A stretch of 64,000 nucleotides of DNA from Bryopsis sp. KO-2023 (GCA_030272585.1 BSYQ01000001.1:6696001-6760000); one strand, 5' to 3'. Numbered from the stretch's first letter, positions 48,501-58,499 are shown. The notes: generated from the sequence alone by a model not told the origin. Program-made: numbers and translations.

Positions 48501-49477
48501 GGACATTGGTGAGTGACAGAGATCCCAGGTGGAGATCACGATTCTTTGCGGAATTGTGTAATACTTGGAAGATCAGTCAGGCTATGTCAACTGCTTTTCA
48601 TCCCACCACTGATGGGCAGACTGAGGCAATGAACAAAGTCTTAGAAGACACCCTAAGACATTTTGTTGGGATACGCCACAGTGATTGGTCTGAACTGTTG
48701 CCAGTTGTCGAGTTTGCTATGAATAACTCCAAGTCGGAAGCGACTGGTGAGACACCATTTTTCCTTAATTACGGTCGTGATCCTTGGACAGCTACGACGG
48801 CACAGATGCCTGGATTCGGGCCAGGTGCATCTAGTAGAAAGAGCTCGTCACTGCAGATGGCGGTGCCAGCTGTACAAAGAATGACGACAACGATAAGAGA
48901 TAGCATTGTGAAGGCGAAAAGGTGTTTAGAGGCAGCACGTCAAAGGATGAAGGCGTATGCTGATCGACATAGACGTCCTGTGGATGTGAAAGTAGGCGAT
49001 AAGGTGTTGTTGGATGCACGGCATATCCGCCTAAAACATCCAGGATCCCGAAAATTGATGCCGAAGTGGATCGGACCCTATACTATTTCGGATCAAATCG
49101 GTAAGGTAGCTTTTCGGTTGGATTTACCGAACTATCTTAAAATTCATCCGGTTTTTCATGCGAGCTTGTTGAAGCCTTATTGGGCGCATGGAAAAGTTCA
49201 GCCTCCTCCGCCGGTGGAACTCGATGATGAGTTGGAATATGAGGTTGAAACGCTTTTAGATCATCGTGTACGGCGAATAGGTCGAAAGCGTAAAACTGAG
49301 TATTTGTGCAAATGGATGGGTTATGGACATGAGCATAATACTTGGGAACCCGAAGAGCATATGGAGAATGCTAGGGAATTGGTAGAAGAATACCAAAACA
49401 AAATCAAGTCGACGGACTTGTCTCCGCCAATTGTTATCCGTCGAAGTGAACGCCTTCGGTTGAAAGAGCGCAATTGA
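45538..49477 (+). CDS. Element 1 gag-pol, 3' part: eroded Dam-like segment, protease, RT, RNase H, integrase, chromodomain
   Basis: Continues the Gag frame from 30348. It opens with an eroded copy of the Dam-like segment, where HVWLNPGK replaces the NPPF motif. Protease follows (LLDSGAA), then reverse transcriptase (VDYRGLNKLTVKNQ, LPMGLTNAPAIFQ, YLDD) and RNase H (IADASDWAIGAILLQ). Integrase has the HHCC finger (FHSTVYSGHFG, CDSCQRNK) and D-D-E motifs (SMDLIVEL, VSDRDPRWRS, HPTTDGQTEAMN). The chromodomain at the end contains YEVETLLDHR and YLCKWMGYGHEHNTWEP. No internal stop was seen. The layout matches element 2 but the sequence is clearly diverged, so these are two separate families. Confidence 0.95.
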
Positions 49478-49885
49478 CAGAGTAGGAGATCTCAAGAGAA
49501 GGGAAATAAATTGAATGGGCAAAATTTGATTTAAATATCTCCGCACATATGTGTGCATGCCGACGGGTGAGATATTATTTTCCTAAGGCAAGGTAGCCAA
49601 TGTGGAAAAGCGTTCACCATGAAAAGGGGTTTTATCTCGGGTTTGAGAAGGTGTCTTGACCCTTAAGATGGTTTGGTTTTGTGAAAGGGATCACAAACTT
49701 TGAGATGTTTCTCCAATCTCAATCTTGACCGGATATGAAACTTTTGGTGTAGTGGCTCGCTGAAAGGCACCTAGAGATTTCAACACTTGGTCAAAGTACC
49801 GTGTGTAAACCATTGCTAAGGTTCTGCACCCTGTAGCATATAAGTGTTTATCCAAGTGGAGGTCTGACACTTTGGGGGGGAGGAA
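49478..49885 (+). other. 3' untranslated part of element 1
   Basis: About 400 bp between the gag-pol stop and the right LTR, ending in the purine tract GGGGGGGAGGAA directly before the LTR. No gene seen. Confidence 0.7.
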
Positions 49886-50132
49886 TGTTATGACGTCACA
49901 CGCGTGTGTCACGGTGTGTCGCCACGTGTACATGTGTGTCGCCACGTGTGTCACCTGTCGTGACACATTTGCATCTGTCCCCACACGGTGGTAGCAGGGT
50001 CCAATCACCAAGTATGGTGATTGCTACCATGTGTACTAGCAACGTCCATAAAAGGCGTTGGTACACTCTTTCTGGAGTTCTCGAATTCTAGAGAAAGACT
50101 TTCACTGCCACTGAAAGTCAAGCAGCATAACA
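49886..50132 (+). repeat. 3' LTR of element 1
   Basis: 247 bp, apparently identical to the left LTR, followed by the target duplication ATGCA and the resumed satellite. Confidence 0.93.
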
Positions 50133-50137
50133 ATGCA

Positions 50138-50342
50138 TGTTACAACGTAATCAGGCCTCTGAGCACGGAAGAATGTGCACTCCACAACGATGCATGTTGC
50201 ATGTTACAACGTAGACAGGCCTCTGAGCACGGAAGAATGTGCACTCCACAACGATACATGTTACAACGCGGACAGACCTCTGAGCACGGAAGAATGTGCA
50301 CTCCACAACGATACATGTTACAACGTAGACAGGCCTCTGAGC
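50138..50342. repeat. 57-bp satellite array, middle part
   Basis: About four units of the same 57-bp satellite as at 27397-27822. One carries a short TGCATGT duplication. It ends at the insertion point of the inverted-repeat element. Confidence 0.9.
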
Positions 50343-50805
50343 AGAGATAGGACTTTACGGTTACGGTCACCGTAACCGGACCGTAACCACCGTAACCGGA
50401 CCGTAACCGGAGTACAATTTTCGTCAGAAAATCGTACTTTTACGGCCGTAACCGTAGCACCGTACCACTCCGTACCGCTCCGTACCGGACCGTAACGACC
50501 GTAACGGCCGTAACAACCGTAAACCGTAGAAAGTGACCCCCGCAGGGTCCCGCGATTCCAAAGGAACCCAGGGGGATTCGAACCCGCGACCCTACTGACT
50601 GCAGCCTAACGCTTTAGCACTGAACCACGCTACTTCACGGTGATTTAGGGCCTACCGTAGTTATACCGTACCTGTTCCGTACCGTAAAAACAACATATTA
50701 CTCCGGTTACGGTACGGAGTTACGGCCGTAGTACGGTGACCGTAACCCGACCGTAACCGGACCGGACCGGAGTCGGACCAAAAATTTGGCCCAAGTCCTA
50801 TCTCT
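50343..50805. mobile_element. 463-bp non-autonomous inverted-repeat element with tRNA-like segment
   Basis: Ends are inverted repeats AGAGATAGGACTT / AAGTCCTATCTCT, flanked by a 10-bp target duplication GCCTCTGAGC (50333-50342, 50806-50815). The interior is dense in short motifs such as CCGTAACCGGACCGTAACC and its reverse complement. A 9-11-bp duplication is typical of Mutator-like transposons, so it may be a Mutator-type MITE. No coding capacity. Confidence 0.8.
50563..50633 (-). other. tRNA-like sequence (pseudogene or SINE-like head) inside the MITE
   Basis: On the minus strand an A-box-like TGGTTCAGTGCT and a perfect B box GGTTCGAATCC are spaced as in a tRNA. The middle loop CTGCAGT would carry a GCA (Cys) anticodon. 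The anticodon stem does not pair, and only part of the T stem does, so a functional tRNA is unlikely. It could still recruit RNA polymerase III. Confidence 0.55.
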
Positions 50806-50863
50806 GCCTCTGAGCACGGAAGAATGTGCACTCCACAACGATGCATGTTACAACGCGGACAGG
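50806..50863. repeat. 57-bp satellite, single unit between two insertions
   Basis: One unit of the 57-bp satellite between the inverted-repeat element and the solo LTR. Confidence 0.85.
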
Positions 50864-51273
50864 TGATAAAAACACGGGAAAGTATCGAGTAGTGGTAGAC
50901 GTTACGTCTAGAACCACGGAAACACGGATAAGAGTCTTTGCTTACAAGCTTACTCTAGAACATTGTTACCTCGGTCCGGATCCAATAAATATGGGGCCGG
51001 ACCGACAACCTGGCAAAAGGAACGGTTGAGAGCTGTCGGACCCAGCGTCCACTGGACCGACAGATCCAGACCAAATCCTTCTCAGGACCGTTGGTTGGAT
51101 TGTGTGGACACGGTAACTGCCACCGTGTCCACCTCTCACTTGGGTCAGTCGGACTGTACTGCTGGACCGGCTCTGGTACCGAACCAGGCACTGATTACCG
51201 GACCAGGCTGATCCAGTCCGACTGGATCGACTTAGGTGAATGTGTACTCGTTCCAGAGTCCACATTCGTATCA
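50864..51273. mobile_element. Solo LTR (410 bp)
   Basis: Begins TGATAAAAACACGG and ends CATTCGTATCA, with the 5-bp target duplication ACAGG on both sides (50859-50863, 51274-51278). TG...CA ends, 5-bp duplication and no coding content fit a solo LTR left by recombination between two LTRs. It differs from the LTRs of elements 1-3, so it marks a fourth family. Confidence 0.7.
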
Positions 51274-51525
51274 ACAGGCCTCTGAGCACGGAAGAATGTG
51301 CACTCCACAACAATACATGTTACAACGTAGACAAGCCTCTGAGCACGGAAGAATGTGCACTCCACAACGATGCATGTTACATGTTACAACGCGGACAGGC
51401 CTTTGAGCACGGAAGAATGTGCACTCCACAACGATGCATGTTACAACGTAGACAGGCCTCTGAGCACGGAAGAATGTGCACTCCACAACGATGCATGTTA
51501 CAACGCGGACAGGCCTTTTCACGAT
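51274..51525. repeat. 57-bp satellite array, right part
   Basis: Four to five units of the same satellite, ending where the sequence passes into a related 57-bp repeat at about 51530. Confidence 0.88.
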
Positions 51526-51529
51526 GATT

Positions 51530-51785
51530 TGTCAGCACTTTGCAACGTTGATTGTGACAACGATGAAAGGCTTTATCACACTGTTGGTTGTTGATTTTGC
51601 AACGTTGATTGTTACAACGGGGAGAGGCTTTGTCACACTGTTGGTTGTGGACTTTGCAACGTTGATTGTTACAACGGGGAAAGGCTTTGTCACACTGTTG
51701 GTTTTTGGTTTTGCAACATTGATCGTTACACCGGGGAAAGGCTTTGTCACACTGTTGGTTTGGGGTTTTGCAACGTTCTTTACAA
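51530..51785. repeat. Second 57-bp tandem repeat, diverged relative of the satellite
   Basis: About four units with core GGCTTTGTCACACTGTTGGT and TTTGCAACGTTGATTGTTAC. The period is again 57 bp, and the ACAACG-type joints resemble the main satellite, suggesting common descent. Confidence 0.8.
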
Positions 51786-51940
51786 AACATCATATCAATA
51801 AAACATCATATTGCTAGCAGACTAAAAATGAAATAAGGGTCACTCCCTGCCATCCCAACTCACAAATGAAAACATGAAAAGACGAAATATCGAACTGCAT
51901 GTTAATTCTGGATTAACATATAAGAATCTCCTCCAGCTCT

Positions 51941-54334
51941 CTACTGGAGGCAGAAGCACTGGTTTTTCTTCCCATCTTGAAAAGACCTTTTTGTATTCTT
52001 CTCATAACTGTAGTCATTATTTCTGATCCATGGACCATTCTTGCAACCGTCTTTTGAATAGTTACAGAGCCTCCTCTTGAAGCTTCTCGCACAGCAAGAA
52101 GCACCAACACCACGGCAAGCCTCCAACTGCTTCACTCCACCACAAGCATTTCCAACGACAGTGGTTGCACCTTCTGTCACTGATGAAGAATCCCCCACAC
52201 AAAAGCTTTCAGCTGCAACTGTGCCCTCCTTTGTGTATGCAGAAGCAGTTGTGGATGCGAACGTGACAAATTGGTCTGAAACGGTCGACTCCACTGGCTC
52301 CTCCCCACCAATTACAATAACCAAGACCCCAGCTGATTTTGCTGCCGAAATGGCCATATCGGTCAACAAGTCAGGCATATACACCTGGGGAAATGATAAA
52401 GAAAGAAAAACCTGAAATAAATTTAAAAATGAACACGAAAGAGTGTAATAGTTTTAATTAGTTTTAGTTTTAGTTTTAATTTAACAAGTGTGGTGGAACC
52501 AGACCAAACCTGTTACAGTGGCAAGCGCTACAAAACCATAAAGAAAGGATAGTCTCAATAGAACATCGCAGTTCAGGAATACCTCCACAATTTCAAATAA
52601 CATCTGCTTCTTGCGACTTTTCAAATGCCTGCAAAAATCAAAGGCATTGGTTAATGATCTTCCATGCATACACATCAAGGGATCTATCATATGAAGGACA
52701 GAACAGAGTGCCTAGTTGTCGTACTGGTTTCTCTGGAGTTTCCTCTGGTTGCTCAACTGGAGCCTCAGGCTTCTCTTCTGGAACCTCAGCAGGCTTCTCC
52801 GGATTTTTAACTGGAGCTGGTTCTGCAGGTTTCTCCACAGGGCTTGCAGGAACAAAAGAACCAGTGGCCTTTGCTGGGGCATAGGCTCCAGTTGACTTAG
52901 CTTGGGCACCTGACACCTTTGCCTCTGGCCTTGCAGAAACTGGTGCTGGAGGTAAAGGAGCAGGAGGGGGAGGAGGTGGTGGAGGAGGTGGGGCAGGTTT
53001 AGGCTCATCAATTACCACTGTTGTACCACTCGGGAATCACAGCATCCTGGAGTAGGTGCTGGCCCTGTGGCTTCGGATCATATCTCCGGTGCTGATGTGG
53101 ATTCTCTCTATCTATCCCTCATCGGCTGACCAATCCCAATCCGGCTGACCATGCGTTACAGGTGGAATTGAACGAGTTTTTCGCTTCCGTCAGTTTTTTC
53201 ACTTCTCCCCTAGATGCACCTGGTCACAGTCACCGCTGTTTGAAAGGCACTTTTGCCACTTTCAAAACTTTACATTTTTTTTTCCGATTTCCTACAGCTC
53301 ATAGAAAGAAGAAGAGGTAGTGCTTTGAGCGCTAGACAACCGATAGGTTTATTATGAGTCATATTTTTCTGTATCCACACCTTGGCTTCTTTACTTCGTT
53401 CTCCTCGGCACCCAAACTGCCTTCGGCCTGGCCTGTTTTGTCAGATTCTTCCTACAGCTGGCATCGAAGGTCCACCTACTACAAATGCACAGCAATTTCC
53501 CCATTAGTTTAACAAACTTAAATCAAATCTTTGCCATTCCTACTCTGCTTTCTCTTTTTACTTTCTTTTTGAAAAAAAGCACACTGAAGTCATGTCCTTT
53601 CCCTGGAAGAGTTTTTTCAATTCTTTTTCTCAGAAACACCCTGATTGATAATATCATACTTCTGTGCAGCAAGTGGGTTTCAAAAATTGATGTGCAGATA
53701 CCTCACAACACCAGGGAGGCTAAACATAGCATCTTGATGCCTGCAGGCCATTAATTGGAAGTCAGACCTCCAGGGGGGAAGCCGATCTCTGGCAGACATC
53801 CGGCTAATCCTACCTCTGTCTTGTACCCGGCTGCGAAGGGGATCGATAACGCAAACTCCAGCAGGAGCCAATTATTGTCGTGGCCGTCACGTATCTCCCT
53901 ATGCTGCTGGCCCAAAGGCCACAGAGCTATGATGCGACGAATCTACACACAAAAATCCCCTGAGAATTAGAAACTGACCCCAGCAGCTGAAGAAATACTG
54001 GGAGGGAAATTGCTGTTGGCTTCAAGAAAAATGCCAGTTTCAGACATGCGACCTGAAGATGTGAACGACAAACCAGCGATGGGGGTTGGAAATTATGGGC
54101 AGCAAGATTTGCAACACGTTGGAATACCTGGACATAGCCGACATACATAAACAGGGCATTGAGCAGCATTCTTCCCACCAAGTGCAAAGGATTTTCTGTG
54201 ACCAAGAACGTTATCATCCTTGTACAGACTGACTGATGATGGAGTTGACAATTTCACTCACGTAGTTGACTTGGGATGTCCGGACAGGCGAGGGTCACAA
54301 TCCAGCATACATGTGGGAAATCACTCAAACGCAT
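51941..54334 (-). CDS. DoxX/SURF4-like membrane protein with proline-rich insertion (exons partly resolved)
   Basis: Three exons join in phase: 54334-54262, 54228-54128 and 53942-53814. They encode a first membrane segment (HLVGRMLLNALFMYVGYVQ), then DGHDNNWLLLEFALSIPFAA and GYKTE, which resemble the two-helix hairpin of DoxX/SURF4 proteins. Further down are a proline- and alanine-rich exon (about 53016-52700), a helix-rich exon (52628-52517) and a last exon (52384-51941) with ISAAKSAGVLVIVIGG. The last two join in phase. The joins around the proline-rich exon are not resolved, so this could be two genes. SURF4 acts in ER export; the role here is unknown. ATG 54334 is a likely but unproven start. 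Confidence 0.45.
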
Positions 54335-55129
54335 GGTTCTGAAGTTTCGTGAACTGCATCCAGACCCTGCCACATCCTCATAGGGAATTACTATTCTGAC
54401 GCCCCTTCCCCCCCCCCCCCCCCCCAAAAAAAAAAGAAGGGATAGAGAAAGAGCAGCCCTGCCAACTGGTACCTTCACAACAGAATCTTCGCACTTGTAG
54501 ATGCACACCGTTTGTCGGGGGTTGGCGTTCTTGAGGACGACTTCCTGTTGCCTTTATGATTTTCCACGGTCCATTTCCTATCCATTACCAACCCCGTTTT
54601 TCCAGCCTACAGTCCATCGTAATTTCACAAGCACCAGACCTGACCTTGAAAGAAAAAATCCAAAAACCTCACCCCACAAAAAAACCCAACCAGCAGCCCT
54701 GTTTCTTGCCTATTCAGAGGGGAGTTCGAGAACAGAACTGGTGTACTGAAAAAAAAAACATATAACAAAATTAAACAATAGATCACTCCCACCAGGCACC
54801 TCCCACCCAACACCGGTTCCAGGTTGCGACCTCTGTGGTGGTTCGCATGGTGTTCTGCGAGGTGGGCAAGCCGGAGGACATACGCACCAGAGGTTGTGAA
54901 CCATCTCCTTTGGTTCCAGCGGGACCCACTTTTTTCGGCAGCAGATCTTGGAGCCAAAACGTTCGTTCACCTACGAAACCACCATTGGCGCGAGGGGCCC
55001 CCAAATCATAAGCCGTCCGAGAACAACCCTTCCAACGCTCAGGCTCAAACCAGAAAGAAGCGTCGATGGTCCACGGAAGCTCACAGCTTTTTCCCTTGAG
55101 GCGACCGCAAAAGCACGCCGGCAAAGAAC
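54335..55129. other. Upstream region of the DoxX/SURF4-like gene
   Basis: Contains a long C run followed by an A run at 54407-54436 (A8-10 on this strand). Several open frames on both strands show no domain. Part of it could be an unrecognised first exon. Confidence 0.35.
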
Positions 55130-55216
55130 GACATCGTCGAATCGACATTGTAAGATCAAGGTCAATGTTTAAACGAAAGATTAAAATTGTTCTTACAATG
55201 TCGATTCGACGATGTC
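55130..55216. repeat. Perfect 26-bp inverted repeat (hairpin)
   Basis: Arms 55130-55155 and 55191-55216 are perfect reverse complements with a 35-nt loop; they begin GACATCGTCGAATCGAC. The right flank (about 55255-55320) resembles the sequence that precedes the 57-bp satellite at 27397. Confidence 0.9.
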
Positions 55217-55321
55217 ACTCCGTTTACCTAATTCTGGAGACACTAAGTTTTCACATGGTTGAGTGGTTCATTTGCAACGATGTCGTTTACAGCGACGACA
55301 GACCACTCTGCAACGTTAATT

Positions 55322-55735
55322 ACAAATCCCCCAGCTCAGTTGCCCCCCAAAACAGCCAGAAAAAAAAAAACAAGACAAATCAAAGTCCACACCCATCATC
55401 CCCCAGCTCAGTTGCCCCCCAAAACAGCCAGAAAAAAAAACAACAAGACAAATCAAAGTCCACACCCATCATCCCCAAGCTCAGTTGCCCCCCAAAACAG
55501 CCAGAAAAAAAAAACAAGACAAATCAAAGTCCACACCCATCATCCCCAAACTCAGTTGCCCCCCAAAACAGCCAGAAAAAAAAAAGCACAAATCAAAGTC
55601 CACACCCATCATCCCCCAGCTCAGTTGCCCCCCAAAACAGCCAGAAAAAAAACAACAAGACAAATCAAAGTCCACACCCATCATCCCCAAACTCAGTTGC
55701 CCCCCAAAACAGCCAGAAAAAAAACAAGACAAAAG
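55322..55735. repeat. About 72-bp tandem repeat, six units
   Basis: Six units containing AGTTGCCCCCCAAAACAGCC at 55338, 55410, 55483, 55554, 55623 and 55695. Each includes an A run of 8 to 10. An open frame crosses the array, but it is a by-product of the repeat. Confidence 0.92.
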
Positions 55736-55739
55736 GTCC

Positions 55740-56630
55740 GGTGGACTTGAACAACGTGTTTAAGATCGTGGGCGTTGGTGAAAAAAATTACCCGGTTTTG
55801 TTGGAGACGGTTCCGACAAAAATGATGAGGATGGTGGATGAAAGGGGGAATTCACGCTGTTGCATGTACAATGGAATGTGAACGTTGTAAAGGTCTTGGT
55901 CCACGTTGTGTATTTGAGGAATGGCACTGCCAACCATGTAATGGTTGGACGAGCGTTGCAAACACAATGGGTACTCCACATTTGTTTTAATATCCAGAAA
56001 AACAACCATGCATAAATCTGCCTGAACCATGCTGTGATCGAAACGACAATTCCCACACATGATATCCAGAATGACAACCATGTACAAGAACAGTCCAACC
56101 ACAACACAGTTGCAACGATATTTCCAGATGAACCCGAAGTTGACGTCTGGAAAAGCAACCGTGTATATGACCAACTGCACGTTGTAGTTTAACAACGTTG
56201 TTTCCAGTGCGCCCTTTCTGACACCTGAAACTGCTTTTTAACGACGTATTAGTCGACGGTGGCGAGCCCCGAATACTTTTTCAAGATATATGTGATGTAT
56301 TTTGTGTTTCTTTCAAAACTACGTTGTTGATGTGGATGTCTGCGTTGTCGGCTGATCAGGCCAAAAGGCCGTCACTTGCGAAACGCGTCGAAAGCAGTTG
56401 TATCTTGGCGGAAGACGCCTAGGGGTCGAACCTAGGTGTTTCCGCACGTCTTTGTGTGTGTTCCGGCATTTTTCGACGTGTTTCACGTTTCGATCCCGTC
56501 GGCGCGAAATTCAAATTACAACGTTAATAGTGAATCTCCCATAGTGTACATCGCCTCACAAATTCCAAGAACACTACCGATACATGTCGTGTGTGTGTGC
56601 TCAGAATTTTGGACAACATGGCAACACAGT
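55740..56630. other. Diverged repeats, no gene
   Basis: A short coding-like end (DLNNVFKIVGVGEKNYP) follows the satellite at 55741. Then come diverged tandem pieces sharing CCAGAA and ACAACCATGTA (55985-56170). Nothing recognisable follows up to the hairpin. Confidence 0.35.
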
Positions 56631-56724
56631 CGTGTAAACTGTTATCACAGCACAACCTTCAGAAACGAACATGGCAACACAGTCGTTCGTTTCTGAAGGT
56701 TGTGCTGTGATACCGGTTTACACG
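56631..56724. repeat. 40-bp inverted repeat (hairpin) with duplicated flank
   Basis: Arms 56631-56670 and 56685-56724 pair with two mismatches around a 14-nt loop. The loop ATGGCAACACAGTC repeats the sequence just before the left arm (ACATGGCAACACAGTCGT at about 56616-56633). This is the pattern left by template switching. Confidence 0.88.
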
Positions 56725-57566
56725 AAGGGAATACACACAAGGATACGCCCGCGGAGCAAAGCTTCGCTTGGGAGAGTTTTCTTGAAAAGTGAAATTACAA
56801 CAACGGGCGCAACAATGTTCCTCTTTAGTTCAACATGCATCTGGTTAGCTTTCCAGTGCACCAGCTCACACCTCCTGCTAATCTGAAAGCGTGGCGACGC
56901 CCCTGTAAAATGGGGTTGCCCGAGCCGCGAAGGGTGCTGCGGGTGGGTGGGGGATAGGATATCGTGGTCACACTCTTCCATTCATGACTTTGTCTGACTA
57001 AACTCGAGATATTCTCCGCAACACGCCTTACTCATGACGTCGTTGTGCGACGTTTATGGACCAGGAGCTCCTCCGCAAGTGGAAATGCCTTGGCCGCCTT
57101 TTGCTTGTACGTTGGTTTCTGGCGTGGGTTGGGTCTGAGCTTTCAGAGACACGATACACAATTGCCAACAGTCTATCCTCCAAAAAAAGAGAGGGGAAAT
57201 GACGTAGATCTTGTTTCCATGCTCGAGGTCAGGATATTTTTCTTTTCGTCTTAAAAATGAGGGGTGGGGGTGGAAATGGTGAAATAAAATCCAAAAGAGT
57301 GGAGATTTGGCTTGACACCATTCGCTAGTTGCTGTTTGGCAATCTCCCCCCCCCCCCCCAAGCTATGTGCACAAGGCCATGCCTACAATCGGGAGCTCAG
57401 ACTTACACAACAATATAATTCAAACACACAGCTGCTCTGGTAAAATCAATCTCTGCACAATCTTAAGTCTCACAAACCCCCATCTAAGAACCCGGCATGA
57501 AAAAGCAGAGTCCCCAAAAGTTATCAGAAAAAAACACAATCCACACGCCAAGACTCTACACATGTT
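56725..57566. other. Intergenic region, no gene seen
   Basis: Contains a C10 run near 57349. Probably includes the 3' UTR of the minus-strand gene that ends at 57567. No recognisable exon. Confidence 0.35.
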
Positions 57567-58499
57567 CTAATTGTGATTGGCGTTCTCAAACACTTCCACT
57601 CTCCCCCAGGATTGGTCCTTGGATGGAGTCCTGAGGCTGGCTTTCAGCGAACCATAGAACACCCTCGCTGGCATGCACTGCTGCGCAGGTCGCATTCCCT
57701 TGATCATGTGACATTCAGGCTCCATGACCAGGTAAGACCCCCTCATCCCACGCTCCACTGCCAAAGGACTTTTGACGACAGACACAGGGGTTTTCGCCTC
57801 CACATCTAAGGGAGGTTTAACTCGGCTGGGTCTATTGAACACTCCCCTGATCGTCAAGGAGTCATCAGCGAAGCTCCCAGCAGATGCATCCCTCCTCACC
57901 GGGGCAGTGCTTGGCCTTGACACATCACAGACGACAGCACTGCTTGTGGACCCTCCCTTGAAAATCCTCTTTGCGGAAGCTCGCGCCCTCACCCCTGGTC
58001 GCATCATGTTCCGTCCCCCCAGTCCGATTTTATCCTCCTCCTTCGATACACCCCCCTCCCTTCTTGAAATTTGACCAACCACATTGACCCCCACGACGTG
58101 AAGATCCGTCATTCTCGGGGCAGCTATGAATTTGGGCACATCTGGAGTCCCTTTTCTCAAGCTCGCCTGCCCGGTGATGATTGCATTCAATCTCATTTGC
58201 CTGGCACTGGATGCCCTGGGGGCTGAGCTGCATCTCCCTGTGGGTGCGACCACATGAGGAACTTGTTCTCGTCGACTCGTCAGTCCCCCTGCCGGTTCAG
58301 CCCCAAAACTCATCACGACAGCATCCACCTGCTTGAGGCCAGTGAGCGACATTTGTCGATTCATGAATGCCTGTCTCTGGTCCAGTTCCCGGATGATGGC
58401 TTGTTCGCCTTTGTACTTGCCGCATGTCGCACCCAAGGTTGTCCGAGGGAGTTTTCCGAGGTCAAGTTCCATGGTCGATTGCGATGTTGGGCCTGCCAT
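57567..58499 (-). CDS. Uncharacterised basic protein, 310 aa, single exon
   Basis: A continuous frame of 310 codons starts at ATG 58499 and ends at 57567. The protein is basic, rich in Ser, Arg, Val and Pro, and looks largely disordered, with motifs such as SAPRASSARQMRLNAIITG and VSRPSTAPVRRDASAGSF. No signal peptide or membrane segment is visible. Low-complexity SAPRASSAR-type stretches are common in flagellar and cytoskeletal proteins of protists, but I recognise no family. Length, composition and the lack of comparable overlapping frames support a real gene. It diverges from the TCAIM-like gene across 804 bp. Confidence 0.65.
   Translation of the reverse strand: MAGPTSQSTMELDLGKLPRTTLGATCGKYKGEQAIIRELDQRQAFMNRQMSLTGLKQVDAVVMSFGAEPAGGLTSRREQVPHVVAPTGRCSSAPRASSARQMRLNAIITGQASLRKGTPDVPKFIAAPRMTDLHVVGVNVVGQISRREGGVSKEEDKIGLGGRNMMRPGVRARASAKRIFKGGSTSSAVVCDVSRPSTAPVRRDASAGSFADDSLTIRGVFNRPSRVKPPLDVEAKTPVSVVKSPLAVERGMRGSYLVMEPECHMIKGMRPAQQCMPARVFYGSLKASLRTPSKDQSWGRVEVFENANHN

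Larger units (their letters stand above)
27823..50132 (+). mobile_element. Element 1: Ty3/Gypsy chromovirus-type LTR retrotransposon, outermost of the nest
   Basis: Identical-looking 247-bp LTRs (27823-28069 and 49886-50132) begin TGTTATGACG and end GCATAACA. The 5-bp target duplication ATGCA flanks it (27818-27822, 50133-50137). A primer-binding site follows the left LTR and a purine tract (GGGGGGGAGGAA) precedes the right one. Removing element 2 leaves about 7.1 kb with one gag-pol frame of about 1715 codons. It inserted into the 57-bp satellite. Confidence 0.95.

Noticed and set aside
50563..50633. Functional tRNA-Cys gene on the minus strand
   Set aside because: A and B boxes are present, but the anticodon stem has mismatches at three of five pairs and it lies inside a transposon; reported as tRNA-like instead.
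55066..55881. Open frame of 271 codons across the 72-bp repeats
   Set aside because: It is open mainly because six near-identical units lack stops in two frames; the translation is low complexity.
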